Positions 5,850 through 13,079 of a stretch of 17,425 nucleotides of DNA are shown here, piece by piece. The position numbers and the translations under genes were made by a program. Origin of the DNA: an uncultured Lachnospiraceae bacterium. Its GTDB lineage: Bacteria > Bacillota > Clostridia > Lachnospirales > Lachnospiraceae. The stretch lies in NCBI GenBank assembly GCA_910577785.1, contig CAJTNT010000063.1, positions 1-17,425 of the forward strand, read 5' to 3'. The notes below the pieces were generated by a model. The model did no database searches and was not told the DNA's origin. It worked only from the letters and a program-made list of their open reading frames with translations. The first letter of the stretch is position 1. The number at the start of each line of letters is the position of its first letter.

Positions 5850-8711
5850 ATGAGGAAAAAAATTGTAACAATGTTAACTGCGCTGGCAGTGTTTTGTTCG
5901 GCAGTGTTCCCAGGCATGGATATCGGCGCTGCACAGCCAAAGGCAAGTGAAACAGGAACGACTTACTATGTCAGTACCATCTCCGGAAAAGACACAAACA
6001 ATGGAAAAAGCCAGCAAAGGCCATTTTACAGCCTTCAAAAGATTGGCCGTCTTGATTTAAAACCGGGAGATAAGGTTCTTTTGGAGTGCGGCTCCGTATT
6101 TAAAAACGGATATCTGCATTTGTTCGGCCAGAGTGGGAGTGCAGATCATCCGATTGTGATTGACCGATATGGCACAGGCGCCGATCCAATCATTGATACG
6201 AATGGGCAGGGCATATGGTTCCAGAATTATGGCTACAGGCTGGATAATACCTGGCATCAATACCAGGGATACGTATCTTCTTCCATCCTGCTGTACGACA
6301 GCGAGTACATAGAAATCCAGAATCTGGAGATTGTCAACCGAAACCCGAAGATAGACACAGTGTATAATGCAGTTGATATGATGGATCGTACTGGCGTGGC
6401 GGCCGTAGCGCAGGACAAAGGCACCATTGACCATATCCATTTGAAGAACTTGAATATCCATGATGTGATCGGCAATGTTTATAACAAACATATGAACAAC
6501 GGCGGCATTTACTTTACTGTCTATATGCCGCATGATGCACAGACAGAGAACAAAGCAGATGGGACAAAGGATTTCGTGTCGTCCGAGACCGGCGTTCCGC
6601 GTTTCAATGATGTGCTGATTGACGGGTGCAGCGTTGTCAATACAAACCGCTGGGGGATAGCCGTAGGCTATACGGCGCTCTGGGGCAAGTTTACGGGCAT
6701 GGAGATTTCCGATGAGGATATTGCCAAATATGGTTCCACGAATGTTGTAGTCCAGAACAATTATGTCAAGGACGCAGGCGGGGATTCTATTACGATGATG
6801 TACTGTGATAAGCCCCTGGTGCAGTACAATGTATCAGACGGGGCGGCCAGGCAGATGCACAGCGGGGATTATGGCCCGCAGGGAGAAACCCAGAGGTTTG
6901 CAGCTGGGATCTGGCCGTGGAAGTGCAAAGACGCCGTTTTCCAGTATAATGAAGCCTTTGATACGAAGAATACCAACAACGATAATGGAGACGGGCAGGC
7001 CTGGGACGCAGATTGGAGCGACGGCACCATTTACCAGTATAATTACAGCCATAATAATGAAGGCGGCTGCCTGATGGTGTGCCTCAATGAGGCATACCGA
7101 ACCACCTTCCGTTATAATATCAGCCAGAACGATTTAAGGGCGGTTCTGGATACCTTTGGAAGCCCAGAGGCACATATTTATAATAACGTATTCTATGTGG
7201 CGGATAATGTACCCATCTACCGCAGCAGGAGCAATGGGGTAGCCATATTGGAGAATAATATTTTCTATTATTCCGGGGAAACGCCCAAGACAGAAGAGTG
7301 GACGGTAGGCAATAACAAGACCTACAGCAACAACCTCTATTACAATTATGAGAACCAGCCGGAAGACGCGGCAGGAGTCACAGTGGCAAAGGGCACACAG
7401 GTATTCGAGAATCCAGGAAGGGCGCCGGCTTCAACGGCTGGCGAAAGAAATCCGCATGAAAAACCGGATGCAGAGAGTGTATTTGACGGCTATAAGCTTT
7501 GTACAGGCTCCCCGGCAATTGGAGCAGGAAAATCCATTACAGATAAAAATGGATATGAGAAGAGCAAGACGGATTTCTTTGGCACAGATTTGGAGGACGT
7601 AACAGATTTCGATATTGGTGCTTATCAGTCGGAAAAGGAAGAAGAAATCACGGCGCCAGAGAGCCCCAAGAACCTATCTGCATCAGGGATAACGGAGACA
7701 GGGGCAAAGATAAGCTGGGATGCGCCCAATGCAGGCGAGTCAGTGAAAGGCTACAGGATCAAAGAGTCAGGCAGGCTGGTGAAGGATCTGTCAGGGAGTG
7801 AGCTAAGCGCAGCCACAAATGCAGGGAAGGTAACGTATGGAGCCTCTGGGTTAAAGGCGGGCACAGCATATACCTATACCGTCATAACTTACAATGAGAA
7901 AGGCATGGAATCCGAACCTGCGGAAGTCCGCTTTACTACACAGCAGGCGCCCAGCCAGGAGAAGCCGTCCCAGCCTTCCGGGCTGTCAGCAAGCCCCACA
8001 CAGACAACGGTTACGATTACTTGGACAGCGGTTAAGAGCGACCCAGAAGTCCTGGGCTATAAGATTATGGATGGGGCAAAGACGCTTTTAAATGTAACAG
8101 GCGAGAAATTGGCAGCAGCGATAAATAATGCTAAGGTCAGCGTGAAACTTTCTGGCCTGAAAGCGGCAACAACGTATAAGCTCTCCCTGGTTGCATACAA
8201 TGCGAACGGAAATTCAGCCCCGCGGTATTTCACATTTAAGACGAAATCCAAACCTTCCATTCAATTAAATAAGAAAACCATCACGCTCTATACAAAGACG
8301 GCAAACAAGGCAAAACTGAAAGCAACGGTTACCGCAATCAGCGGGAAAGTGAAATGGAGTTCTTCCAAGCCGTCCGTTGCAGCTGTTTCCAGCAAGGGAG
8401 TGGTGACTGCCAAAAAAGCAGGCACAGCAGTGATAAAGGCAGCCATTGGAAAATACAAAGCAGTTTGTACCATTAAGGTAAAGAAGCCAACGCTGAAAGT
8501 AAAGAAGACCTCCATCACAATCAAAAAAGGAAAGAAAATAAAGCTGGGAGTAACAGTCGCTCCAAAAGCCAAGATAACATTTAAGAGCAGCAATAAGAAG
8601 ATTGTGAAAGTGACAGACAAGGGTATCATCAAAGGACTGAAAAAAGGAAGCTGCAAGATTACGGTCAAATGTAATGGCTTAACGAAGACGATTAAAGTGA
8701 AAGTGAAGTAG
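5850..8711 (+). CDS. Secreted right-handed parallel beta-helix protein with FN3 and BIG2 domains
   Basis: This 953-aa exported protein has signal peptide MRKKIVTMLTALAVFCSAVF ending near GAA (about 29). Residues about 30-590 form a predicted parallel beta-helix of the pectate-lyase/NosD type, with many NN/YN ladder repeats such as FQYNEAFDT and YQYNYSHNNEGGC. Two FN3-like domains follow (about 600-695 and 705-797), then two lysine-rich BIG2-like domains (about 802-879 and 880-953). No LPXTG motif is visible; the basic tail may bind the cell wall. Beta-helix proteins commonly bind or cleave polysaccharides, but the substrate and catalytic residues are not identifiable here. The start is ATG 5850 because AAAGGAG (5836-5842) is 7 nt away; ATG 5847 is possible. 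It is 40% shared in motif content with the next gene (visual estimate only) and is likely its paralogue. Confidence 0.85.
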   Translation: MRKKIVTMLTALAVFCSAVFPGMDIGAAQPKASETGTTYYVSTISGKDTNNGKSQQRPFYSLQKIGRLDLKPGDKVLLECGSVFKNGYLHLFGQSGSADHPIVIDRYGTGADPIIDTNGQGIWFQNYGYRLDNTWHQYQGYVSSSILLYDSEYIEIQNLEIVNRNPKIDTVYNAVDMMDRTGVAAVAQDKGTIDHIHLKNLNIHDVIGNVYNKHMNNGGIYFTVYMPHDAQTENKADGTKDFVSSETGVPRFNDVLIDGCSVVNTNRWGIAVGYTALWGKFTGMEISDEDIAKYGSTNVVVQNNYVKDAGGDSITMMYCDKPLVQYNVSDGAARQMHSGDYGPQGETQRFAAGIWPWKCKDAVFQYNEAFDTKNTNNDNGDGQAWDADWSDGTIYQYNYSHNNEGGCLMVCLNEAYRTTFRYNISQNDLRAVLDTFGSPEAHIYNNVFYVADNVPIYRSRSNGVAILENNIFYYSGETPKTEEWTVGNNKTYSNNLYYNYENQPEDAAGVTVAKGTQVFENPGRAPASTAGERNPHEKPDAESVFDGYKLCTGSPAIGAGKSITDKNGYEKSKTDFFGTDLEDVTDFDIGAYQSEKEEEITAPESPKNLSASGITETGAKISWDAPNAGESVKGYRIKESGRLVKDLSGSELSAATNAGKVTYGASGLKAGTAYTYTVITYNEKGMESEPAEVRFTTQQAPSQEKPSQPSGLSASPTQTTVTITWTAVKSDPEVLGYKIMDGAKTLLNVTGEKLAAAINNAKVSVKLSGLKAATTYKLSLVAYNANGNSAPRYFTFKTKSKPSIQLNKKTITLYTKTANKAKLKATVTAISGKVKWSSSKPSVAAVSSKGVVTAKKAGTAVIKAAIGKYKAVCTIKVKKPTLKVKKTSITIKKGKKIKLGVTVAPKAKITFKSSNKKIVKVTDKGIIKGLKKGSCKITVKCNGLTKTIKVKVK

Positions 8712-8738
8712 GGGTTTTGTTTCGGAAAGGAGCATAAA

Positions 8739-11700
8739 ATGAAAAAGAGAGTGTTAGCGCTGTTATGCGCACTGGCATTAATAGGAACCAGCCAGAATCT
8801 TCTCCCTGTTCTTCCGGTACATGCAGCAGATACAGGCACAACGTATTATATCAGCAGTATCCATGGAAATAATGCGAATGGCGGAACAACAGAAAATACG
8901 GCGTGGGAGACATTGGATCCATTGATTGGCCTGGAATTAGAACCAGGGGATCAGATCCTTCTGGAAAGAGGTTCTGTATTTGAGGATGGCTATATCCATC
9001 TGCAGGATGTGCATGGAACCCAGGAAGCCCCCATTCGGATCAGCAGTTATGGGGCTGGGGCAAGGCCGGCCATCCATGCGAATGGGCAGGGGATTTGGTA
9101 TCAGCAGTATGGGCAGAACCTAGATAATGCGAACCACAGGCGCCAGGGTTATGTGTCCTCCGCCCTGCTTCTCTATGATGTGGATTTTGTGGAAGTCAGT
9201 GATTTAGAGCTGACCAATGAATCCGATGACTTTACGTATTTCAAAGGAGCCGTGGACAGTGTGCCAGAGGCAAGCTCTGCCTCTGCTGACTGGAGGGTCA
9301 ACAAACGGATGGACCGTACGGGCGTGGCTGGGGCGGCAAAGGACGGCGGTACGATGCAGCATGTGTATCTGGACAATCTGTATATTCATGATATAGACGG
9401 GAATATCGGCGACAAACATATGGATAACGGCGGGATACAGATGAATGCTTTTAAGCCGCAGGACGAAGAAGCTACGGGGATTGCCCGCTATGATGATATC
9501 AGGATATCAAACTGCTATGTCAGGGACGTATCCAGGGCGGGAATCTGTGTAGGGTTTACCTATCAGCATGCGAAGTTTAACGGGGCGGCTATTGCAGACG
9601 AGACAGCCAAGAAGTATGGCCATACCAATGTCGTTTTTGAAAATAACTATGTTAAAGATGTCGGAAATGACGGAATTGTTGCAATGTATTCGTTCCGTCC
9701 CCTGGTGCAGAATAATGTCGCAGACCGCTGTGGCGCAGATATGGATGCAGCAAACGGAGGATATTCCAGTTATTATGGGTATGTCTGCGCAGGGATCTGG
9801 CCTTGGAAATGCAAGGACGGGATCTTCCAGTATAATGAGGCATTTGATACTGTAGATAACCAGGATGGGATGCCATGGGATATTGATTATTCGGATGGGA
9901 CTATTTACCAGTACAATTACAGCCATAACAATGGCGGCGGATGTATTATGTTCTGCGGGGGCGAGGCATACAATGGAACTTTCCGTTATAACATCAGCCA
10001 GAATGATTTGAAGGGCTTGCTCGTCCTTTCCGGGAACCCAAGGGGCGAAGTGTATAACAATGTCTTTTATATTGACGGAGACAGGACGACGCAGATCCAC
10101 AACCCGGGGTTCTGCAATGGAACAGGGGTAATGCGGAACAATATTTTCTACAATATCAGCAGTGGAAAGACACAGCAGGCCGCTATGGATAAGACTCAGG
10201 ATACCTGGCAGAACAATATCTTTTATGGATATGAGGGCCTGTTCACGATGCGGGAAGGCAATTTCGCAGCAGATCCTATGTTCGTAGATCCAGGCAAGGC
10301 TCCGACCGGCGTGCTTCTGACAGAGGGTGGGGCAATGGCTACCGTACACAACCGAAGCGTTTTTGACGGCTATAAGCTGCAAGCAAATTCCCCGGCAATC
10401 AATGCGGGAACTTTTGTAGAAGGCAGCGGCAAGTATGACTTTTTTGGCAATGAAATTGGTAGCTTGCCGGATATTGGGGCATTTGAATCAGATACAGCAG
10501 AGACAGAGGCTGCTTTGGAGCCGAAGCTGTGCGGCACATTGCCAATGAGCATCAAGGCCGGCAAGATTTTGGATGTGCCGCAGGAACTGACCGTACAAGA
10601 ATTAAAGGATCAGTTTATCTGCCCGAAAGGCTCTGTCCTGGCAGTTTTGGCGGCAGATGGGCAGCTGGCAGCAGAGGACGCCGTGGTAGATCAGAGCATG
10701 AAATTGAGGCTTACAAGAGGCGGAGAGACAATCGAGTACGCAATTGTATTCCCGAAAGAATACCAGGAATATAGCCCCAGCTCCATGACGGCAACCGCAG
10801 GCAATGAACACCAGGGTTCTAGCACAGAGGGCTCAGCTGCATTTGCACTGGATAACAATATGTCTACCATGTGGCATACCAATTGGAACGGATGCGCACA
10901 GGAGGATGTCTGGATTGAACTAAACCTTGGGGAAGTAAAGCCCGTGGCAATGCTGAAATACTGTGCAAGGTCTTCCGGCATCAATGGCGTGTTCCAGGAA
11001 TACAAGGTGGAAGCGCGCAGTAATACAGAGGAGGAATGGACAGAGGTAGACCGGGGAACCTGGAAGGGCAATGCCGTAGAATACGCAAGATTTGACACCG
11101 TAGAGGCGCAATATGTACGGCTTATCGGATTAAAGACTGCCTCGGATAGTGCGAAAATTTTTGGTTCCGCCGCTGAAATCCGCGTGGGATGTGAAAGGGA
11201 TGAATCTATATTAGAAATACGGGCAAAAGGCGACGCGCCCTTTACCGTAACAGAGGACGCCATCCTGGAAGTGCCGAAGAATACCAGTGTGCAGGCGCTG
11301 AAAGAAAATATGCTGTATCCCAAGGATGCTGTTTTACAGATATTGCGGGAGGATGGCCAGGAAGCCGCAGCGGATGAGGCTGTGAAATCTGGCATGACGG
11401 CAAAGCTTGTAAGAGGCAGCGAAGAAAGAAGCTATACGATTTCGGTTGCGAAATCCTATGAATACTACGAGCCAGGAACGATGACAGCCTCGGCAGGCAA
11501 TGAACACCAGGGCGACGCATCCGAAGGGCCGGCAAGTTTTGCACTTGATAATAATATGGCTACCTTATGGCATACAAACTGGAATGGCTGCGCACAGGAA
11601 GATGTCTGGATCGAGTTGGATCTGGGTGAAGTGAAGCCTGTGGCAGTTGTGAAGTACTATTCCAAAACCAGCGGCGGCGCCAATGGCATTTTTGAGGAAT

Positions 11701-11915
11701 ACAAAGTAGAAGTCCGCAGCAATACAGAGGAAGATTGGACAGAAGTCGACCGAGGAACCTGGAGCGGGCAGAAGGATAGAATTGAATATGCAAGGTTTGA
11801 TAGCGTAAACGCAAGGTACGTAAGGCTGACAGGCCTGAAGACAACGTCAATGGAAGCCGGTAAGGTTTATGGCTCCGCAGCAGAAATCCGTGTTGGGTTT
11901 GAAGAAGCGGAATAG
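8739..11915 (+). CDS. Secreted right-handed parallel beta-helix protein with tandem CBM32 (F5/8C) modules
   Basis: This 1058-aa exported protein has a signal peptide at residues 1 to about 30, ending PVHAA. Residues about 31-585 form a beta-helix paralogous to that of the preceding gene. Shared motifs include PGDxxLLExGSVF, NGQGIW, QGYVSS, RMDRTGVA, GIWPWKCKD, SDGTIYQYNYSHNN and TFRYNISQNDL. The C-terminus is a duplicated unit of about 232 aa, a small beta linker (about 592-675 and 823-905) followed by an F5/8-type C / CBM32 domain (about 676-818 and 907-1054). Both CBMs carry WHTNWNGCAQEDVWIEL and YVRLxGLKT. CBM32 domains usually bind galactose or GalNAc-type sugars, so mucin or host glycans are plausible ligands (inference). 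There is no sortase motif. AAAGGAG (8726-8732) is 6 nt before the ATG, and the spacing of 27 nt from the previous stop implies co-transcription. Confidence 0.87.
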   Translation: MKKRVLALLCALALIGTSQNLLPVLPVHAADTGTTYYISSIHGNNANGGTTENTAWETLDPLIGLELEPGDQILLERGSVFEDGYIHLQDVHGTQEAPIRISSYGAGARPAIHANGQGIWYQQYGQNLDNANHRRQGYVSSALLLYDVDFVEVSDLELTNESDDFTYFKGAVDSVPEASSASADWRVNKRMDRTGVAGAAKDGGTMQHVYLDNLYIHDIDGNIGDKHMDNGGIQMNAFKPQDEEATGIARYDDIRISNCYVRDVSRAGICVGFTYQHAKFNGAAIADETAKKYGHTNVVFENNYVKDVGNDGIVAMYSFRPLVQNNVADRCGADMDAANGGYSSYYGYVCAGIWPWKCKDGIFQYNEAFDTVDNQDGMPWDIDYSDGTIYQYNYSHNNGGGCIMFCGGEAYNGTFRYNISQNDLKGLLVLSGNPRGEVYNNVFYIDGDRTTQIHNPGFCNGTGVMRNNIFYNISSGKTQQAAMDKTQDTWQNNIFYGYEGLFTMREGNFAADPMFVDPGKAPTGVLLTEGGAMATVHNRSVFDGYKLQANSPAINAGTFVEGSGKYDFFGNEIGSLPDIGAFESDTAETEAALEPKLCGTLPMSIKAGKILDVPQELTVQELKDQFICPKGSVLAVLAADGQLAAEDAVVDQSMKLRLTRGGETIEYAIVFPKEYQEYSPSSMTATAGNEHQGSSTEGSAAFALDNNMSTMWHTNWNGCAQEDVWIELNLGEVKPVAMLKYCARSSGINGVFQEYKVEARSNTEEEWTEVDRGTWKGNAVEYARFDTVEAQYVRLIGLKTASDSAKIFGSAAEIRVGCERDESILEIRAKGDAPFTVTEDAILEVPKNTSVQALKENMLYPKDAVLQILREDGQEAAADEAVKSGMTAKLVRGSEERSYTISVAKSYEYYEPGTMTASAGNEHQGDASEGPASFALDNNMATLWHTNWNGCAQEDVWIELDLGEVKPVAVVKYYSKTSGGANGIFEEYKVEVRSNTEEDWTEVDRGTWSGQKDRIEYARFDSVNARYVRLTGLKTTSMEAGKVYGSAAEIRVGFEEAE
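10516..11906 (+). repeat. Tandem internal duplication: beta linker + CBM32 unit
   Basis: Two in-frame copies of about 232 codons lie head to tail, with an offset of 696 nt measured at GCAATGAACACCAGG (10801 and 11497). The CBM cores are very similar at DNA level, while the linkers have diverged more. This is an intragenic duplication, not a mobile element. Confidence 0.8.
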
Positions 11916-12007
11916 GTAAGTTAACCGCCAGGACTGTAGATTGGCATAAAAAAGTGCAGGCGTACATATATCCCGCCGTCTAGCAGGCGGTTCAGTAAAT
12001 AACATAT

Positions 12008-12055
12008 ACCACAAGCAAGGCTGACATCTTATGGAATGTCAGCCTTGTTTGTGGT
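12008..12055. terminator. 20-bp hairpin between convergent genes (candidate bidirectional terminator)
   Basis: 12008-12027 pairs with 12036-12055 in an uninterrupted 20-bp stem with one G-U pair (plus-strand reading) and an 8-nt loop. It lies 93 nt after the second beta-helix gene and 3 nt beyond the stop of the minus-strand regulator. Neither side has a classical T-run, so it may act by stability. A smaller CCGCC/GGCGG hairpin sits at 11973-11990. Confidence 0.6.
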
Positions 12056-12058
12056 AAA

Positions 12059-12310
12059 TCAAACCTTAATCAAGTCACTTGTTGTTTCTGAAACAGGCGG
12101 ATAAGGCGCCTTGCAGTCTGTCCGGTTCAGCAGATAATCCACGCTGGTCTGGTAGAAATCAGCCAAAAGGCATAAGCTGGCAAGCGGGATCGCCCGCTCT
12201 CCAGTTTCATATCTGGAATATGCCCGCTGGGAAACATTCAGCAGGTGCGCCATATATTCCTGTGTATAGTCCGCATCTTCCCGTAAATTTCGGAGCCTTG
12301 TTAAAGTCAT
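12059..12310 (-). CDS. XRE-family helix-turn-helix transcriptional regulator
   Basis: This 83-aa single-domain protein has an XRE/Cro-C1 HTH at about residues 5-63: RLRNLREDADYTQEYMAHLL, then VSQRAYSRYETGERAIPL as the recognition helix region, then LADFYQTSVDYLLNRTD. Such small proteins bind operator DNA as dimers and usually repress a divergent gene. AAAGGA lies 10 nt before the ATG on the minus strand. On that strand a TATAAT is present (plus coordinates 12394-12399), but its -35 is poor. The gene is divergent from a strong plus-strand promoter with an inverted repeat in its core, which makes that promoter the best candidate target (inference). Confidence 0.88.
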   Translation of the reverse strand: MTLTRLRNLREDADYTQEYMAHLLNVSQRAYSRYETGERAIPLASLCLLADFYQTSVDYLLNRTDCKAPYPPVSETTSDLIKV

Positions 12311-12418
12311 ATGTTTTCTGTCCTTTCTATAGTTTGGAAGTAAAATTTCAATATGGTTTCCTGAAAAATAGTTGCAAAAATGTCCCTTAAAAAATTATAT
12401 AAAGGGTAAAACCGTCCA

Positions 12419-12447
12419 TTGACTTTTAGTCCGTTTTGGTCTAAAAT
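12419..12447 (+). promoter_or_regulatory. Strong divergent promoter facing the surface locus
   Basis: TTGACT (12419-12424) and TAAAAT (12442-12447) are separated by exactly 17 nt, with a predicted start near 12454. Transcription would run toward 12631-14777. It is the best promoter seen in the accessory half of the window. Confidence 0.7.
12424..12446. promoter_or_regulatory. Candidate XRE operator dyad within the promoter
   Basis: TTTTAG-T-CC (12424-12432) and GG-T-CTAAAA (12438-12446) are inverted copies around a 5-nt centre, symmetric apart from the opposed T positions. The dyad fills the space between -35 and -10, where a bound repressor would block polymerase. A half-site TTAGTCCG recurs at 12594-12601. 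Binding by the adjacent XRE protein is inferred from position. Confidence 0.5.
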
Positions 12448-12461
12448 GTAAAAAAGCGGTA

Positions 12462-12541
12462 AGGAACGGTACATGTAATGTACGATTCCTATGCAAGCGT
12501 TGTAGCCCACCCCTATCGCGAAAGGGATAGATGTGGTAACA
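12462..12541 (+). other. Structured leader downstream of the divergent promoter
   Basis: The first hairpin has AGGAA/TTCCT (12462-12466 with 12486-12490) plus GTACAT/ATGTAC (12469-12474 with 12478-12483). The second has CCAC/GTGG (12507-12510 with 12533-12536) plus CTATC/GATAG (12513-12517 with 12526-12530) around GCGAAAGG. There is no T-run. The 567-nt interval 12311-12877 otherwise holds only the promoter/operator and one doubtful small ORF. Confidence 0.4.
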
Positions 12542-12630
12542 TAGTCATATAGATCTTTACTTCATGGAAAAATTTGGGAAAACAATAGTTAGGTTAGTCC
12601 GGCATAATTACGAAATCTGGGGGATTTCTC

Positions 12631-12762
12631 ATGCGTGTAATCATAATAACGGCGTATTTGATGGCAGGGACATATTACGAAACAGCCGCCTATCTTTTTA
12701 ACATTGCCCTATACAGCAGTAACAATACCAAAAGGAAAAGGAATCAAGTGGAAATGATATAG
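12631..12762 (+). CDS. Small hypothetical ORF, 43 aa (doubtful)
   Basis: An ATG opens a 43-codon frame with a hydrophobic and tyrosine-rich first half (MRVIIITAYLMAGTYYETAA) and a basic end (NTKRKRNQVEMI). A GGGGGA stretch lies about 7 nt upstream as a poor ribosome binding site. It is not recognised. It could be a membrane-associated micropeptide, part of a leader, or chance. No homologue is claimed. Confidence 0.2.
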   Translation: MRVIIITAYLMAGTYYETAAYLFNIALYSSNNTKRKRNQVEMI

Positions 12763-12877
12763 AACTGCCGATTTTGCCTATAGAGTGAGTTAAGGAAAGA
12801 AGAATTAATCAGATTATCCAAGAGTCAAAGTGGCAAAAATAAACAGAAGATAAAAACAAACAAAGAAAGTAAAGGCT

Positions 12878-13072
12878 ATGAACAATGGGGACTTGATGAA
12901 AATGAATAACAGTGCGGTTGGCAACACTTGGGAGGAATTAGAGCAGAGACTTTTTACCGCTGAGGAAATTGCTGCAAGTAATCTCAAAGTTGCTTTGATA
13001 GGCGAACATGTCAGAGCCAGAAAGGAGAAAGACATCAGCATATTGAAACCCTTATCCTCCAGAAAGGAGTAA
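12878..13072 (+). pseudogene. Remnant resembling the N-terminus of a HigA-type antitoxin
   Basis: The 64-aa ORF contains NTWEELEQRLFTAEEIAASN and LKVALIGEHVRARKEKDIS. This pattern is familiar from the first 40 residues of XRE-fold HigA-like antitoxins, where the helix-turn-helix follows directly. Here the HTH is missing: after KDIS the frame reads ILKPLSSRKE and stops. The three possible starts (12878, 12896, 12902) all have weak ribosome binding sites. Just upstream, 12789-12839 reads KERRINQIIQESKWQK and a stop, which might be the tail of a HigB-like toxin; that part is very tentative. The stop at 13070 overlaps the ribosome binding site of the next gene, so it could still be translated as a coupling leader peptide. 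Confidence 0.5.
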
Positions 13073-13079
13073 AGGAAAT

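Noticed and set aside
9507..10382. Long minus-strand ORF (291 aa) opposite the second beta-helix gene
   Set aside because: It is antisense to a clear coding frame with conserved motifs, has no ribosome binding site or recognisable domain, and its openness follows from codon bias of the real gene.
5850..11915. Sortase LPXTG anchors on the beta-helix proteins
   Set aside because: Neither C-terminus has an LPXTG motif, hydrophobic helix and positive tail.
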